Shown here piece after piece: positions 1 to 7,067 of a DNA stretch of 9,158 nucleotides. Source of the stretch: Bacteroides sp. (GTDB lineage: Bacteria > Bacteroidota > Bacteroidia > Bacteroidales > GCA-2748055); the NCBI GenBank assembly GCA_011048475.1, contig DSDZ01000505.1, positions 1 to 9,158 of the forward strand, in the 5' to 3' direction. Below the pieces are notes generated by a model. That model made no database searches and was not told where the DNA came from. It saw only the letters and a program-made list of their open reading frames with translations. A program made the position numbers and the translations under genes. Positions within the stretch are counted from its first letter, which is position 1; every line of letters begins with the position of its first letter.

Positions 1-76
1 ACTGGTCCTCTCCTTTGATATCCAGCAAATCTGCCAGTTCACCCAGGATCGATGTGATCTTTTTATTATGTATCAT
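1..76 (-). CDS. polX: PolX-family DNA polymerase/3'-5' exonuclease, N-terminal fragment (runs off the window)
   Basis: Only the first 25 codons are inside the window, read on the minus strand from an ATG at 74-76. The visible peptide begins MIHNKKITSILGELADLLDI and continues with KGEDQ. This matches the opening helix of bacterial PolX proteins, where a pattern of the form 'NKxIxxLLxxIAxLLELKGENPF' starts the helix-hairpin-helix (8-kDa-like) DNA-binding domain. Known PolX proteins combine a polymerase beta-like nucleotidyltransferase with a C-terminal PHP exonuclease and act in DNA repair; neither catalytic domain is visible here. An in-frame TAG seven codons upstream of the ATG rules out a longer start. 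No clear ribosome binding site precedes it. The gene is divergent from the UPF0182 gene. The assignment rests on a short stretch and is moderate. Confidence 0.66.
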   Translation of the reverse strand, partial: MIHNKKITSILGELADLLDIKGEDQ

Positions 77-94
77 GGCACATCTGAATGGAAA

Positions 95-208
95 CTATTT
101 GCTCACTTCAATATGCTCCGCAAAGATCTGATTGGCATTGACACTGTCGTCCCAGGTCAGCTGGTCAACAATATCCTGTTTCTTAATTTCTTCCGCAAAT
201 GGAGTCAC
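95..208 (-). pseudogene. BON-domain protein remnant
   Basis: A 37-residue minus-strand reading frame from GTG (206-208) to TAG (95-97) contains EIKKQDIVDQLTWDDSVNAN. This closely resembles the first helix and turn of BON domains (bacterial OsmY and nodulation domain), which typically read 'xIxxxVxDxLxWDxxVxAxxIxVxVxxGxVxLxGxV'. The glycine-centred beta-strand half that should follow is missing: after NQIF the frame gives AEHIEVSK and stops. Upstream, the same frame continues through a TAA (218-220) back to an ATG at 269-271, giving a 17-residue peptide with no recognised match. I read this as a decayed or truncated BON gene. It could instead be a tiny expressed ORF, since AAAAAGGA lies just before the GTG. 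BON proteins are usually periplasmic or membrane-associated stress proteins, but no signal peptide is seen here. Confidence 0.42.
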
Positions 209-617
209 GGCTCCTTTTTAGGGAGCGCTCCTGATGGGTTGCCATATTCGTTCCAAAATTCTTCCTTTCATACAGAGAGTTTCATAAAAGTCGCAGGGGC
301 CCTGCAAACGGAAGGGATACCGGTAGTCTTTCTGAACCGGGCATGATCACCTCCGGCATGCACCTCCCGGTGAGATGTGGCTTTTTTTCACAGCTTTTGA
401 GGATTATTTCTACAACTTCTTTCCCAGATCGTTGCCGGTCTTTCAGTTTTTCGGACAGGATCAAACCCTCCTTTACACACCCTGCACACCTGACAGCACG
501 ACCCTGCAGGAGTCCTGAAGATTGGAATTAAGCACCTGATCCCGGAGATATTTGGCGGATCCCTTCTTTATGGTACAGTTTTGTTATCTTATAGCATGTT
601 ATAAAAACCTTGAGACC
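209..617. other. Gap without a recognisable intact gene, upstream of the UPF0182 gene
   Basis: I find no intact gene here. Short frames exist on both strands, for example a 60-codon minus-strand frame at 282-464 opening with TTG immediately after AAAGGAGGG. None has a composition or motif I recognise. The last 50 bases before the UPF0182 start are AT-rich (about 571-610, including TTTTGTTATCTTATAG and TTATAAAA) and are the likeliest place for a promoter, but no convincing TTG/TAnnTTTG Bacteroidota promoter pair can be fixed. Together with the BON remnant the region looks like decayed coding sequence plus a promoter area. Confidence 0.5.
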
Positions 618-3386
618 ATGTATACCATTGTATTTATTCTTTTACTGGGACTCGCAATATACATTGCTGTGAAGGGAGTTATAAGACAGCGCATCGCATC
701 GCTCTATACGGGGATCGTCATCGGTATCCTCACCCTGTTTCTTTTCTGGTTCATGGGTTTCTGGGGTGAGAAGCTCTGGTTCGACCAGATGGGATACAAC
801 GAGCGTTTCTGGACGGTGTGGATCACCCGGCTCGGACTGTTCCTGGTGGCCTTTCTGGTGGGGGGACTGCTGGTCTACCTGCTGACCTTCAGCCTTTCCG
901 GGAATAAAAGCTACATCAGGCTGATTGCCGTTGTTACGGGAGCCCTGGTCAGCGGGCTCTGGTGGTCCGGGAACTGGGAACTGTACCTGAGCTTTATGAA
1001 CAGGATCGACACCGGGATCACAGAACCGGTTCTGAACAGGGACACAGGTTTTTACCTGTTCATTTATCCGTTCATCAGATCGGTTTATGCCAGCCTGCTG
1101 GTCGTGGGACTGATTTCCGTTGGGGCTTCCCTGCTGAGCCATGCAAGTACCGACAAGCCAAAGTTTAAAGCTTATGATTCACTTTTCATCTCTTCCGGCA
1201 TCACGCTGATCATCCTGGCATCCGGCAGATGGATCGCCCGCTTTGGTCTGCTGTTTTCGGAATTCGGGTATATCACCGGGCCTGGGTGGACCGATGTGAA
1301 TGTCCGCCTGCCCATGCACTCGGTGGTATCAATCATCTCGGTCCTCGCCGGACTGGTGCTGCTTGCACCGGGCCTGAAATTCAATATCGGGAAGATGTGG
1401 GGAATAGAACGGAGGAAATCAAATGTTTCCGTGATCTATGTAATCGCGGGTACCCTGTTCGGACTCTGGCTCGTCCTGCTGGGGATCGTTCCCATGCTGT
1501 TCCAGTGGCTGAAAGTGGAGCCCAATGAAATTACCGTGGAAAAACCATACATCGAGAACAACATCCGCTTTACCCGTTCGGGATACCATCTGGACAAAGT
1601 GGAGGAAAAACAATACCCCGTTTCGGAAGAATTCCGGCAACAGACCGTGGAGGAGAACAGGGCCCTGTTTTCGAACATCAGGCTCTGGGATTACAGGGCC
1701 CTGGATGCCGTATTCAAGCAGTTCCAGGAGATCCGGCTCTACTATGAATTCAACGATGTGGATATCGACCGGTATACCATTGATGATACCTACCGTCAGG
1801 TGATGGTTTCCGCACGTGAAATGCAGCCGGATAACCTGCCCCTGCAGAGCCAGACCTTCGTGAACAAGCATTTCAAATACACCCACGGGTACGGGGCCGT
1901 GCTCAACCAGGTGAACGAATTCACTCCGGAAGGATTGCCCAATCTGCTCATCAGGGATATTCCGCCCGTCAGCCAGCATGCATCGCTGGAAGTGACCAGG
2001 CCAGAGATCTACTACGGTGAATTGTCGGATTACTACGTGGTGGTGAACTCCGAAGAGGAAGAATTCGATTATCCGAGCGGTGAGAATAACATCTACGCCC
2101 GGTATGAAGGAAAGGGGGGCGTAAAGATTTCCAATATGTGGAAAAAGGTCCTCTACGGATGGAAATTCGGGCGCACCAGGTTCCTGTTCTCAGGATATAC
2201 CACACGGGAGAGCCGGATCATGATGCATCGCCAGATCTCTGAAAGGGCCAGGACGGTGGCTCCTTTCCTGACCCTGGACAACGATCCGTACCTGGTCATT
2301 GCTGACGGGAGACTATACTGGATCATTGATTCCTATACATCTTCCGGGTATTATCCTTACAGCGAAAGATTCGCTTCACTCGAAAGGATCGGAGGGGTGA
2401 CTTACACCGACACGGAAGGCAAAGATGGATTCGTGGGATCCCGTTTCCGGAACAAGAACTATGTGCGCAATTCGGTGAAGATCGTCATTGACGCCTATAA
2501 CGGGAATACGGATCTCTACATATTCGAAGAGAATGATCCGCTGGTACAGGTATACGACAGGATATTTCCTGGATTATTGAAGAACCATTCCGAAATGCCC
2601 GAGAGCCTGAAGAAACATATCCGGTATCCCGCAGATATGCTGATGTTGCAGGGAGTGGTCTATGCCAAATACCACATGACCGATCCCACCGTATTCTATA
2701 ACCAGGAAGACCTGTGGGTCAGGGCCACCGAGAAGTATTACAGCAGGGTGCAACCTGTGGAACCCTATTATATCATGTGGGAGCAACCCGGATCCGATGA
2801 AATGGAATTTGTACTCATCATGCCTTTCACGCCCAAGAACAAACAGGTGATGATCGGCTGGATCGCAGGGATGTGTGATCCGGACAATTACGGACGTTTC
2901 CTTGCCTACAAATTTCCCAAGGAAAAGCGGATCCTGGGGACGCAGCAGGTAGAGACAAAAATAGACCAGGACTCTTATCTCTCGGGACAGTTGACACTGT
3001 GGGACCAGCGCGGTTCCAATGTGATCAGGGGCAATGTCCTGGCCATTCCGGTCGACAATACCATCATCTATGTGGAACCCATCTACCTGCAATCCGAGAC
3101 TTCCGCATACCCCGAACTCAGGCTGGTGACGGTCATGCACAACGACAACCTCAGTTATGCGGAAACATTCGAAGAAGCTTTGCAGAACCTGTTCACTCCC
3201 TCCGCCGGTCCCCCGGAAGCGATCGCAGCCGGACCGGGAACTGAAACCATGGAGGAACTGATCAGCAGGGCCAATGAAGCCTTTGATCAGTACCTCCAGT
3301 ACATGCAGCTGAAAGAGTTCACCAGGGCCGGGGAATCGCTGCAGAATTTGCAGGACGCCCTTCAGAAAATGTCAGAAGGAAATTGA
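618..3386 (+). CDS. UPF0182 family integral membrane protein
   Basis: This 922-residue protein belongs to UPF0182 (PF03699), a family of large membrane proteins with no established function. The N-terminal third is strongly hydrophobic, with about seven or eight membrane segments near residues 1-20, 30-50, 69-92, 100-118, 145-174, 187-212, 234-253 and 271-296. Family-typical stretches include NRDTGFYLFIYPF (140-152) and the junction after the last helix, VEPNEITVEKPYIENNI (300-316), followed by TRSGYHL. About 600 largely soluble residues follow, probably extracytoplasmic. The acidic, helical C-terminus (MEELISRANEAFDQYLQYMQ and on) is like the short helical tail of other family members. Length is normal for the family. 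I chose ATG 618 because it starts directly at the first membrane helix; the frame is open from a TTG at 552, but those 22 extra residues look non-coding. It is transcribed alone and converges on the flippase-like gene with a 3-bp gap. Confidence 0.93.
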   Translation: MYTIVFILLLGLAIYIAVKGVIRQRIASLYTGIVIGILTLFLFWFMGFWGEKLWFDQMGYNERFWTVWITRLGLFLVAFLVGGLLVYLLTFSLSGNKSYIRLIAVVTGALVSGLWWSGNWELYLSFMNRIDTGITEPVLNRDTGFYLFIYPFIRSVYASLLVVGLISVGASLLSHASTDKPKFKAYDSLFISSGITLIILASGRWIARFGLLFSEFGYITGPGWTDVNVRLPMHSVVSIISVLAGLVLLAPGLKFNIGKMWGIERRKSNVSVIYVIAGTLFGLWLVLLGIVPMLFQWLKVEPNEITVEKPYIENNIRFTRSGYHLDKVEEKQYPVSEEFRQQTVEENRALFSNIRLWDYRALDAVFKQFQEIRLYYEFNDVDIDRYTIDDTYRQVMVSAREMQPDNLPLQSQTFVNKHFKYTHGYGAVLNQVNEFTPEGLPNLLIRDIPPVSQHASLEVTRPEIYYGELSDYYVVVNSEEEEFDYPSGENNIYARYEGKGGVKISNMWKKVLYGWKFGRTRFLFSGYTTRESRIMMHRQISERARTVAPFLTLDNDPYLVIADGRLYWIIDSYTSSGYYPYSERFASLERIGGVTYTDTEGKDGFVGSRFRNKNYVRNSVKIVIDAYNGNTDLYIFEENDPLVQVYDRIFPGLLKNHSEMPESLKKHIRYPADMLMLQGVVYAKYHMTDPTVFYNQEDLWVRATEKYYSRVQPVEPYYIMWEQPGSDEMEFVLIMPFTPKNKQVMIGWIAGMCDPDNYGRFLAYKFPKEKRILGTQQVETKIDQDSYLSGQLTLWDQRGSNVIRGNVLAIPVDNTIIYVEPIYLQSETSAYPELRLVTVMHNDNLSYAETFEEALQNLFTPSAGPPEAIAAGPGTETMEELISRANEAFDQYLQYMQLKEFTRAGESLQNLQDALQKMSEGN

Positions 3387-3389
3387 GCA

Positions 3390-4358
3390 TCATTCCCGGT
3401 TCACCAGCGGCAGGGTCACGAAAGCGATGGCACCGGTCACCAGGTGGATCAGCATGGAAAAGGAATGTGCGATGAGGGCAAAGATCTGTCCGGTGGATTC
3501 CTGGATCCCGAATAGCATCAGGCACTGGATCACCACAAAGTGCCAAGCACCGATGCCCGCCTGAACGGGAAGCAGAAATGCAAGGGTGGCAAAACCGAAT
3601 GTGAATGCCGCCACGGAAAAGGAAAGGTCCGTGGTGGGCGGAAAGGCAAAAAAGATCACATAAAGCATAAGGAACCAGAGGACGTACTGCAGCAGGGAAT
3701 AGAACAGGTACAGGGGGAGCCCTTTGATCCTGGAGAGGACCATGAACCCTTCCGCCATCTCGTTCCAGAATTTGCGAAGGCGTTTCTTCAGATTTTTCGC
3801 CCGTCCCGGGCGCAAAAAAAGAAAATAAAATAATGCTCCCAGAAATGCGGACACCAGGATCACGATGAGCACTCCCCGGATATTCATCGCGTCCATGCTT
3901 ATTTCGGGAGCCTTCAGGATCTTTATAAAATTATCGAACTGCCAGACGATCAGTGTCCCGGCGATCAGTACCAGGAGGATCAGATCGGTCAGCCGTTCCG
4001 CCAGTGCCGTTCCCAGGAGCTTGGAAAAAGGGATCTTCTCGAACCTGTTCACCACCCCCAGCCTGGCAAATTCACCCCCCCTGGGAATCACCAGGTTCGT
4101 GAAAGCCAGCACCAGGTTTGATAGAAACAGGTTGCCGATGCCCGGAGCATATCCGAGCGGGGTGATCAGCATCTGCCACCTGAATGCCTTGATCAGGTGG
4201 CTGAAAAGATTCAGCATTACAGACACTCCGATCCACCACCATTTCAACCGGCTCAGATGATCCCCCAGTTCATTCAGATCCATGTCCCTGTATACAATCC
4301 AGAACAATCCGGCCCCGACAAAAAAGAAGAGGATGGCACGGGTTTTCTTTTTATCCAT
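3390..4358 (-). CDS. LPG-synthase-TM (YbhN/UPF0104) flippase-like membrane protein
   Basis: This is a 322-residue polytopic membrane protein of the lysylphosphatidylglycerol synthase transmembrane superfamily (PF03706, also called UPF0104/YbhN). It lacks the cytosolic aminoacyltransferase domain of MprF. Visible family features are AFRWQMLI (58-65), NLVIPRGGEFARL (88-100), AERLTDL (120-126) and the late-loop motif LLPVQAGIGAWHF (262-274). Hydrophobic segments lie near residues 7-23, 41-57, 77-92, 124-140, 161-182, 214-240, 247-266, 270-285 and 293-317. Relatives are proposed to move lipids or lipid-linked sugars across the inner membrane, but the substrate here is unknown. Its ATG lies inside the last codons of the upstream glycosyltransferase gene (8-bp overlap, ATGGATAA), so translation is probably coupled. 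No terminator hairpin with a T-run is visible after its stop. Confidence 0.92.
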   Translation of the reverse strand: MDKKKTRAILFFFVGAGLFWIVYRDMDLNELGDHLSRLKWWWIGVSVMLNLFSHLIKAFRWQMLITPLGYAPGIGNLFLSNLVLAFTNLVIPRGGEFARLGVVNRFEKIPFSKLLGTALAERLTDLILLVLIAGTLIVWQFDNFIKILKAPEISMDAMNIRGVLIVILVSAFLGALFYFLFLRPGRAKNLKKRLRKFWNEMAEGFMVLSRIKGLPLYLFYSLLQYVLWFLMLYVIFFAFPPTTDLSFSVAAFTFGFATLAFLLPVQAGIGAWHFVVIQCLMLFGIQESTGQIFALIAHSFSMLIHLVTGAIAFVTLPLVNRE

Positions 4359-5127
4359 TGTTCCTCAACAACACCTGGATCCGCTCATTCAGTTCCTCCT
4401 GGAGCTTCAGGTAGGATTCCTTTAGGGAATCGCCACGTTCCTCCAGGGAAGCACCGATCCTCTTCAGTATCAGATCATAATTATTCAACATCACCTCTGC
4501 GATCTGACGGCCTTCCACCAGGAATTCCCTGGTGGCCTGTGCCGCAGTTGTCTTTTCATACTTGGTGGGGTGGGTCAGTCCCTCGAGAATGGTGTATTTG
4601 ATCTTTTTCCCGTGTGCCTGATAATACATGTTGATGTAGGTCTCCACGCCGAAACGGATGTCCCTGATCTGGTTCACCAGTGGAAGAAAATCCTTTTTAA
4701 AAAGCGCCCTTTCCCCGGTCAGGTTCCTGAACGGATTGACCCTGTAATTGATCAGGGTTTCAGAAGGTGAACCCAGTACCATGTCGGCTTCGGGCTCCTC
4801 CTTCATCAGCGGATCCAGCAGCTTATGGAAATGTTCCTGCCTGATGCCGGTGACATCCGCATCAAAAAACAGAATAATCTCATGACCCGCTTTCTCCGCT
4901 CCAATGGCCATGGCGTTGCTTTTTCCCTGGTTTTCAGGTAGATTGATAAGCTTCATCGGGATCTTCTCTTCCATTCCCCTGAGAATTTCAGGGGTCCTGT
5001 CCTCCGAGCCATCGTCCACCACGACGATCTCGGCGTCTTTGTTCATTTCGTAGCATGTATTGAGGACATATTCGATGGTCTCCTCCTCGTTGTAAACACA
5101 CACCACAATGCTCACTTTCTTTTCCAT
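4351..5127 (-). CDS. Family 2 glycosyltransferase (GT-A fold, soluble)
   Basis: This 258-residue enzyme has the standard GT2 layout. A Rossmann-like start SIVVCVYNEEETIEYVL (6-22) is followed by the nucleotide-binding VVVDDGSEDRTPEIL (35-49), ENQGKSNAMAIG (65-76), and the metal-binding DAD at 89-91 in LFFDADV. An acceptor-side region contains NLTGERALF (135-143), RFGVETYIN (158-166) and EGLTHPTKYEK (182-192). No membrane helix is present, so it is cytosolic or peripheral. The C-terminal 35 residues are charged and helical, possibly a short coiled coil. The 'TGERA...GVE...H...K' arrangement recalls polyprenyl-phosphate glycosyltransferases and GpgS-like (GT81) enzymes, but donor and acceptor cannot be assigned. 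I chose ATG 5127; a GTG two codons upstream (5131-5133) is an alternative. It sits 39 bp after the GH127-like gene and overlaps the flippase-like gene by 8 bp, suggesting one operon and a shared lipid-linked sugar substrate. Confidence 0.94.
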   Translation of the reverse strand: MEKKVSIVVCVYNEEETIEYVLNTCYEMNKDAEIVVVDDGSEDRTPEILRGMEEKIPMKLINLPENQGKSNAMAIGAEKAGHEIILFFDADVTGIRQEHFHKLLDPLMKEEPEADMVLGSPSETLINYRVNPFRNLTGERALFKKDFLPLVNQIRDIRFGVETYINMYYQAHGKKIKYTILEGLTHPTKYEKTTAAQATREFLVEGRQIAEVMLNNYDLILKRIGASLEERGDSLKESYLKLQEELNERIQVLLRNNG

Positions 5128-5166
5128 GATCACTGTATTGATTGATTATTAAATATGCATGTACTT

Positions 5167-7050
5167 TCATGAATGGTCCTTCACTGAGAATGTCACCCTC
5201 CTGAATATGGTGCTCCCCATGGGGACCAGCTGTACGGGAACCGGTTGATTGTGATGATCAAACAGCCTTCCGGCCAGCCTGACGGTGCCATTCTCCCAGG
5301 GAGACAGCGGATGATCATCTTCCCCTGCCATGAAATGAAAATCTGAATCAGGCCGGATGGTATATTTCCACCCCTTTCTGTCGGTTGCCGTGATCCGGTA
5401 CCTGAAGAAGCCGCTTCCCCTGTATTCCTTTCTTTTTCTGATCCTGTGCCCGAAAGGAAGTGCATATACCAGCGGGCCCCGTTTCAGGTAAAGGCCGCGG
5501 CCCGGGACCGTGGCTGATCCGGGCTGCTTCATTCTGCGTACCTGAAAGTGAAATTTTACATTCACATGGTCGCCCTTTTGCCAGGTATGACGGAGGGTGA
5601 TCCTGTCCTCATGATCCTCCATGACCGCCCCGGGCGGATGTGAAACCTCCACTGACCGGCATCTGTGGGGCTTCCTGATGGTAAAAGGAAATGTGACCGG
5701 TTGTGCGGGGGTAAACGTGAACCGGACATGATCGGAAAAGGGATAACCCGTTTCCTCACTGACCTGCAACCGGACCCCGCTGAGTTCGGTATGAATGCGG
5801 CAGGGACCGAACAGATTGGCGGTCAGACCATCCTCTCTCAAATCCTTCAGCCACATGCTCTCCACGAAATAAGGCATGGTTCGGCCCCCATTCAGCACAC
5901 AGCAGGCCGCAGCCCGGTGAATGGCATCATAGGTCTCCCTGCCGCCAATTTCCCGGTGGTTGATCCTGATCCGGTTATCGGATGTGAGGTAGGAAAGGGC
6001 GGTCAGTACAGGAAGCCTGGCACCCTGACCGGCATTGAGAACCATTGTTTCGATCCTGTCAGACAGTTCCAAATCGCCCGTCATGCTGATGATCCTGCCG
6101 AGCGGACTGATCATTTCTGCGATCCCGCAGTATTCGTAACGTTCGTCAGCGGTCCCCCGCCTCCCCTTGATCCATTCATCACACCGCATGGCACCCCCGG
6201 GGGTGGTATGGAAGTTGAGTTTCCTGAAAACCTTTGCTGCCGCTTCATGGTACTCGGTTAATCCTGTCATCTGTGCAATCAGGGCCGGGACGAACAGTCC
6301 CTCGGCAATATGCGCCCCGTGTTTTCTGAAGGGTCTTTTTACATCCAGCAACCGGGACGTTTTCAGATCATCATCCCTCACCCTGCCCCTGTTGAAATCA
6401 TCGTAAAGCTTGCCTGCAAATTCCAGATAATCATCCCTGCCCGTGAGCCGGTAAAGCCATTCAAGGACCTCGAAGAATCCGATCCCGTGGCTCACGCCTC
6501 CCCCCCTGGATTCAGCTGCGAAATAATTGTGATCCCGGTACTGATCCATGTCCAGCATGGCGGCGGATTCCACTGCATCAAGGACTTCCGGATTGCCCGT
6601 GAATTCGTAGTAGGCCAGCATGGCCATCAGGATCCTGCTCGTTGCCCACAGTTCCCCGTTTCCTCCGGGATGCCTGAACCTGGTATAAGGTTCATCCCCT
6701 TCTTTATAGATCCCGATATACCCGTCCTCACCGGTATGCTGCAGGATCTCACTGATCCACCGGTGGGATTTCCGGATGTATTCCCTGTTCCCTGTCAGGA
6801 ATGCCATCCTGATCACGGAATCTTTCCAGTACCCCTCATGCTCCCCGCTCCACCACTCCTTTTCAAAGGAAAACCTGCGCTTGCTCAATCGGTCCTGTTT
6901 CACAAATACATCATGGGTGACCGTGGGGTGTATCCTGTGGAAATGTCCCACATACCCCTCTGTCAGATCCTTTTCCATCTGTTTTTTGATCCAGCCTTCG
7001 GGTATGATTTCGCCTGCCTCCGGTATTCTATATCGGTATATGTTGTTCAT
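5167..7050 (-). CDS. GH127-like (DUF1680) glycoside hydrolase, beta-L-arabinofuranosidase type
   Basis: This 627-residue protein fits PF07944 (GH127 and relatives), retaining beta-L-arabinofuranosidases with an (alpha/alpha)6 barrel and beta-sandwich domains. The helical barrel spans roughly residues 12-405, with EHEGYWKDSVIRMAFLTG (70-87) and GEDGYIGIY (107-115) early in it. The catalytic/zinc set is intact: Glu306-x-Cys308 in RYEYCGIAE and Cys383-Cys384 in AACCVLNGG. The order and 75-residue spacing match E338/C340/C417/C418 of Bifidobacterium longum HypBA1, where one of the cysteines is the nucleophile. The beta region carries KRGPLVYALPFG (523-534), a hallmark of the family. No signal peptide or lipobox is seen, so the protein is probably cytoplasmic. 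ATG 7050 is the first ATG that leaves the ATPase frame; upstream in-frame sequence overlaps the ATPase and looks non-coding. It follows the ATPase stop by 17 bp. The exact sugar specificity is uncertain, since GH127-like families are diverse. Confidence 0.86.
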   Translation of the reverse strand: MNNIYRYRIPEAGEIIPEGWIKKQMEKDLTEGYVGHFHRIHPTVTHDVFVKQDRLSKRRFSFEKEWWSGEHEGYWKDSVIRMAFLTGNREYIRKSHRWISEILQHTGEDGYIGIYKEGDEPYTRFRHPGGNGELWATSRILMAMLAYYEFTGNPEVLDAVESAAMLDMDQYRDHNYFAAESRGGGVSHGIGFFEVLEWLYRLTGRDDYLEFAGKLYDDFNRGRVRDDDLKTSRLLDVKRPFRKHGAHIAEGLFVPALIAQMTGLTEYHEAAAKVFRKLNFHTTPGGAMRCDEWIKGRRGTADERYEYCGIAEMISPLGRIISMTGDLELSDRIETMVLNAGQGARLPVLTALSYLTSDNRIRINHREIGGRETYDAIHRAAACCVLNGGRTMPYFVESMWLKDLREDGLTANLFGPCRIHTELSGVRLQVSEETGYPFSDHVRFTFTPAQPVTFPFTIRKPHRCRSVEVSHPPGAVMEDHEDRITLRHTWQKGDHVNVKFHFQVRRMKQPGSATVPGRGLYLKRGPLVYALPFGHRIRKRKEYRGSGFFRYRITATDRKGWKYTIRPDSDFHFMAGEDDHPLSPWENGTVRLAGRLFDHHNQPVPVQLVPMGSTIFRRVTFSVKDHS

Positions 7051-7067
7051 ACAAATATCAAGGTGTA

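Noticed and set aside
201..219. Hairpin GGAGT-CACG-GCTCC followed by TTTTT, terminator-like on the plus strand
   Set aside because: The stem is only 5 bp with a G-T pair, no plus-strand gene lies upstream, and it falls at the start of the BON remnant.
481..510. Inverted repeat CCTGCA...TGCAGG
   Set aside because: Six-base arms with an 18-base loop are expected by chance, and no associated element is seen.
552..617. 22-codon N-terminal extension of the UPF0182 protein from TTG 552
   Set aside because: The residues (ADPFFMVQFCYLIACYKNLET) do not resemble the family. The ATG at 618 starts directly at the first membrane helix, and the 552-617 stretch is AT-rich like a promoter region.
3359..3379. 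Inverted repeat CCTTC...GAAGG at the 3' end of the UPF0182 gene
   Set aside because: The stem is imperfect, lies inside coding sequence, and has no T-run after it on either strand, so it is not supported as a terminator.
4988..5170. Minus-strand 60-codon frame whose ATG overlaps the GH127-like stop (ATGA)
   Set aside because: It runs into the glycosyltransferase gene in the wrong frame and yields no recognisable protein; the overlap is coincidental.
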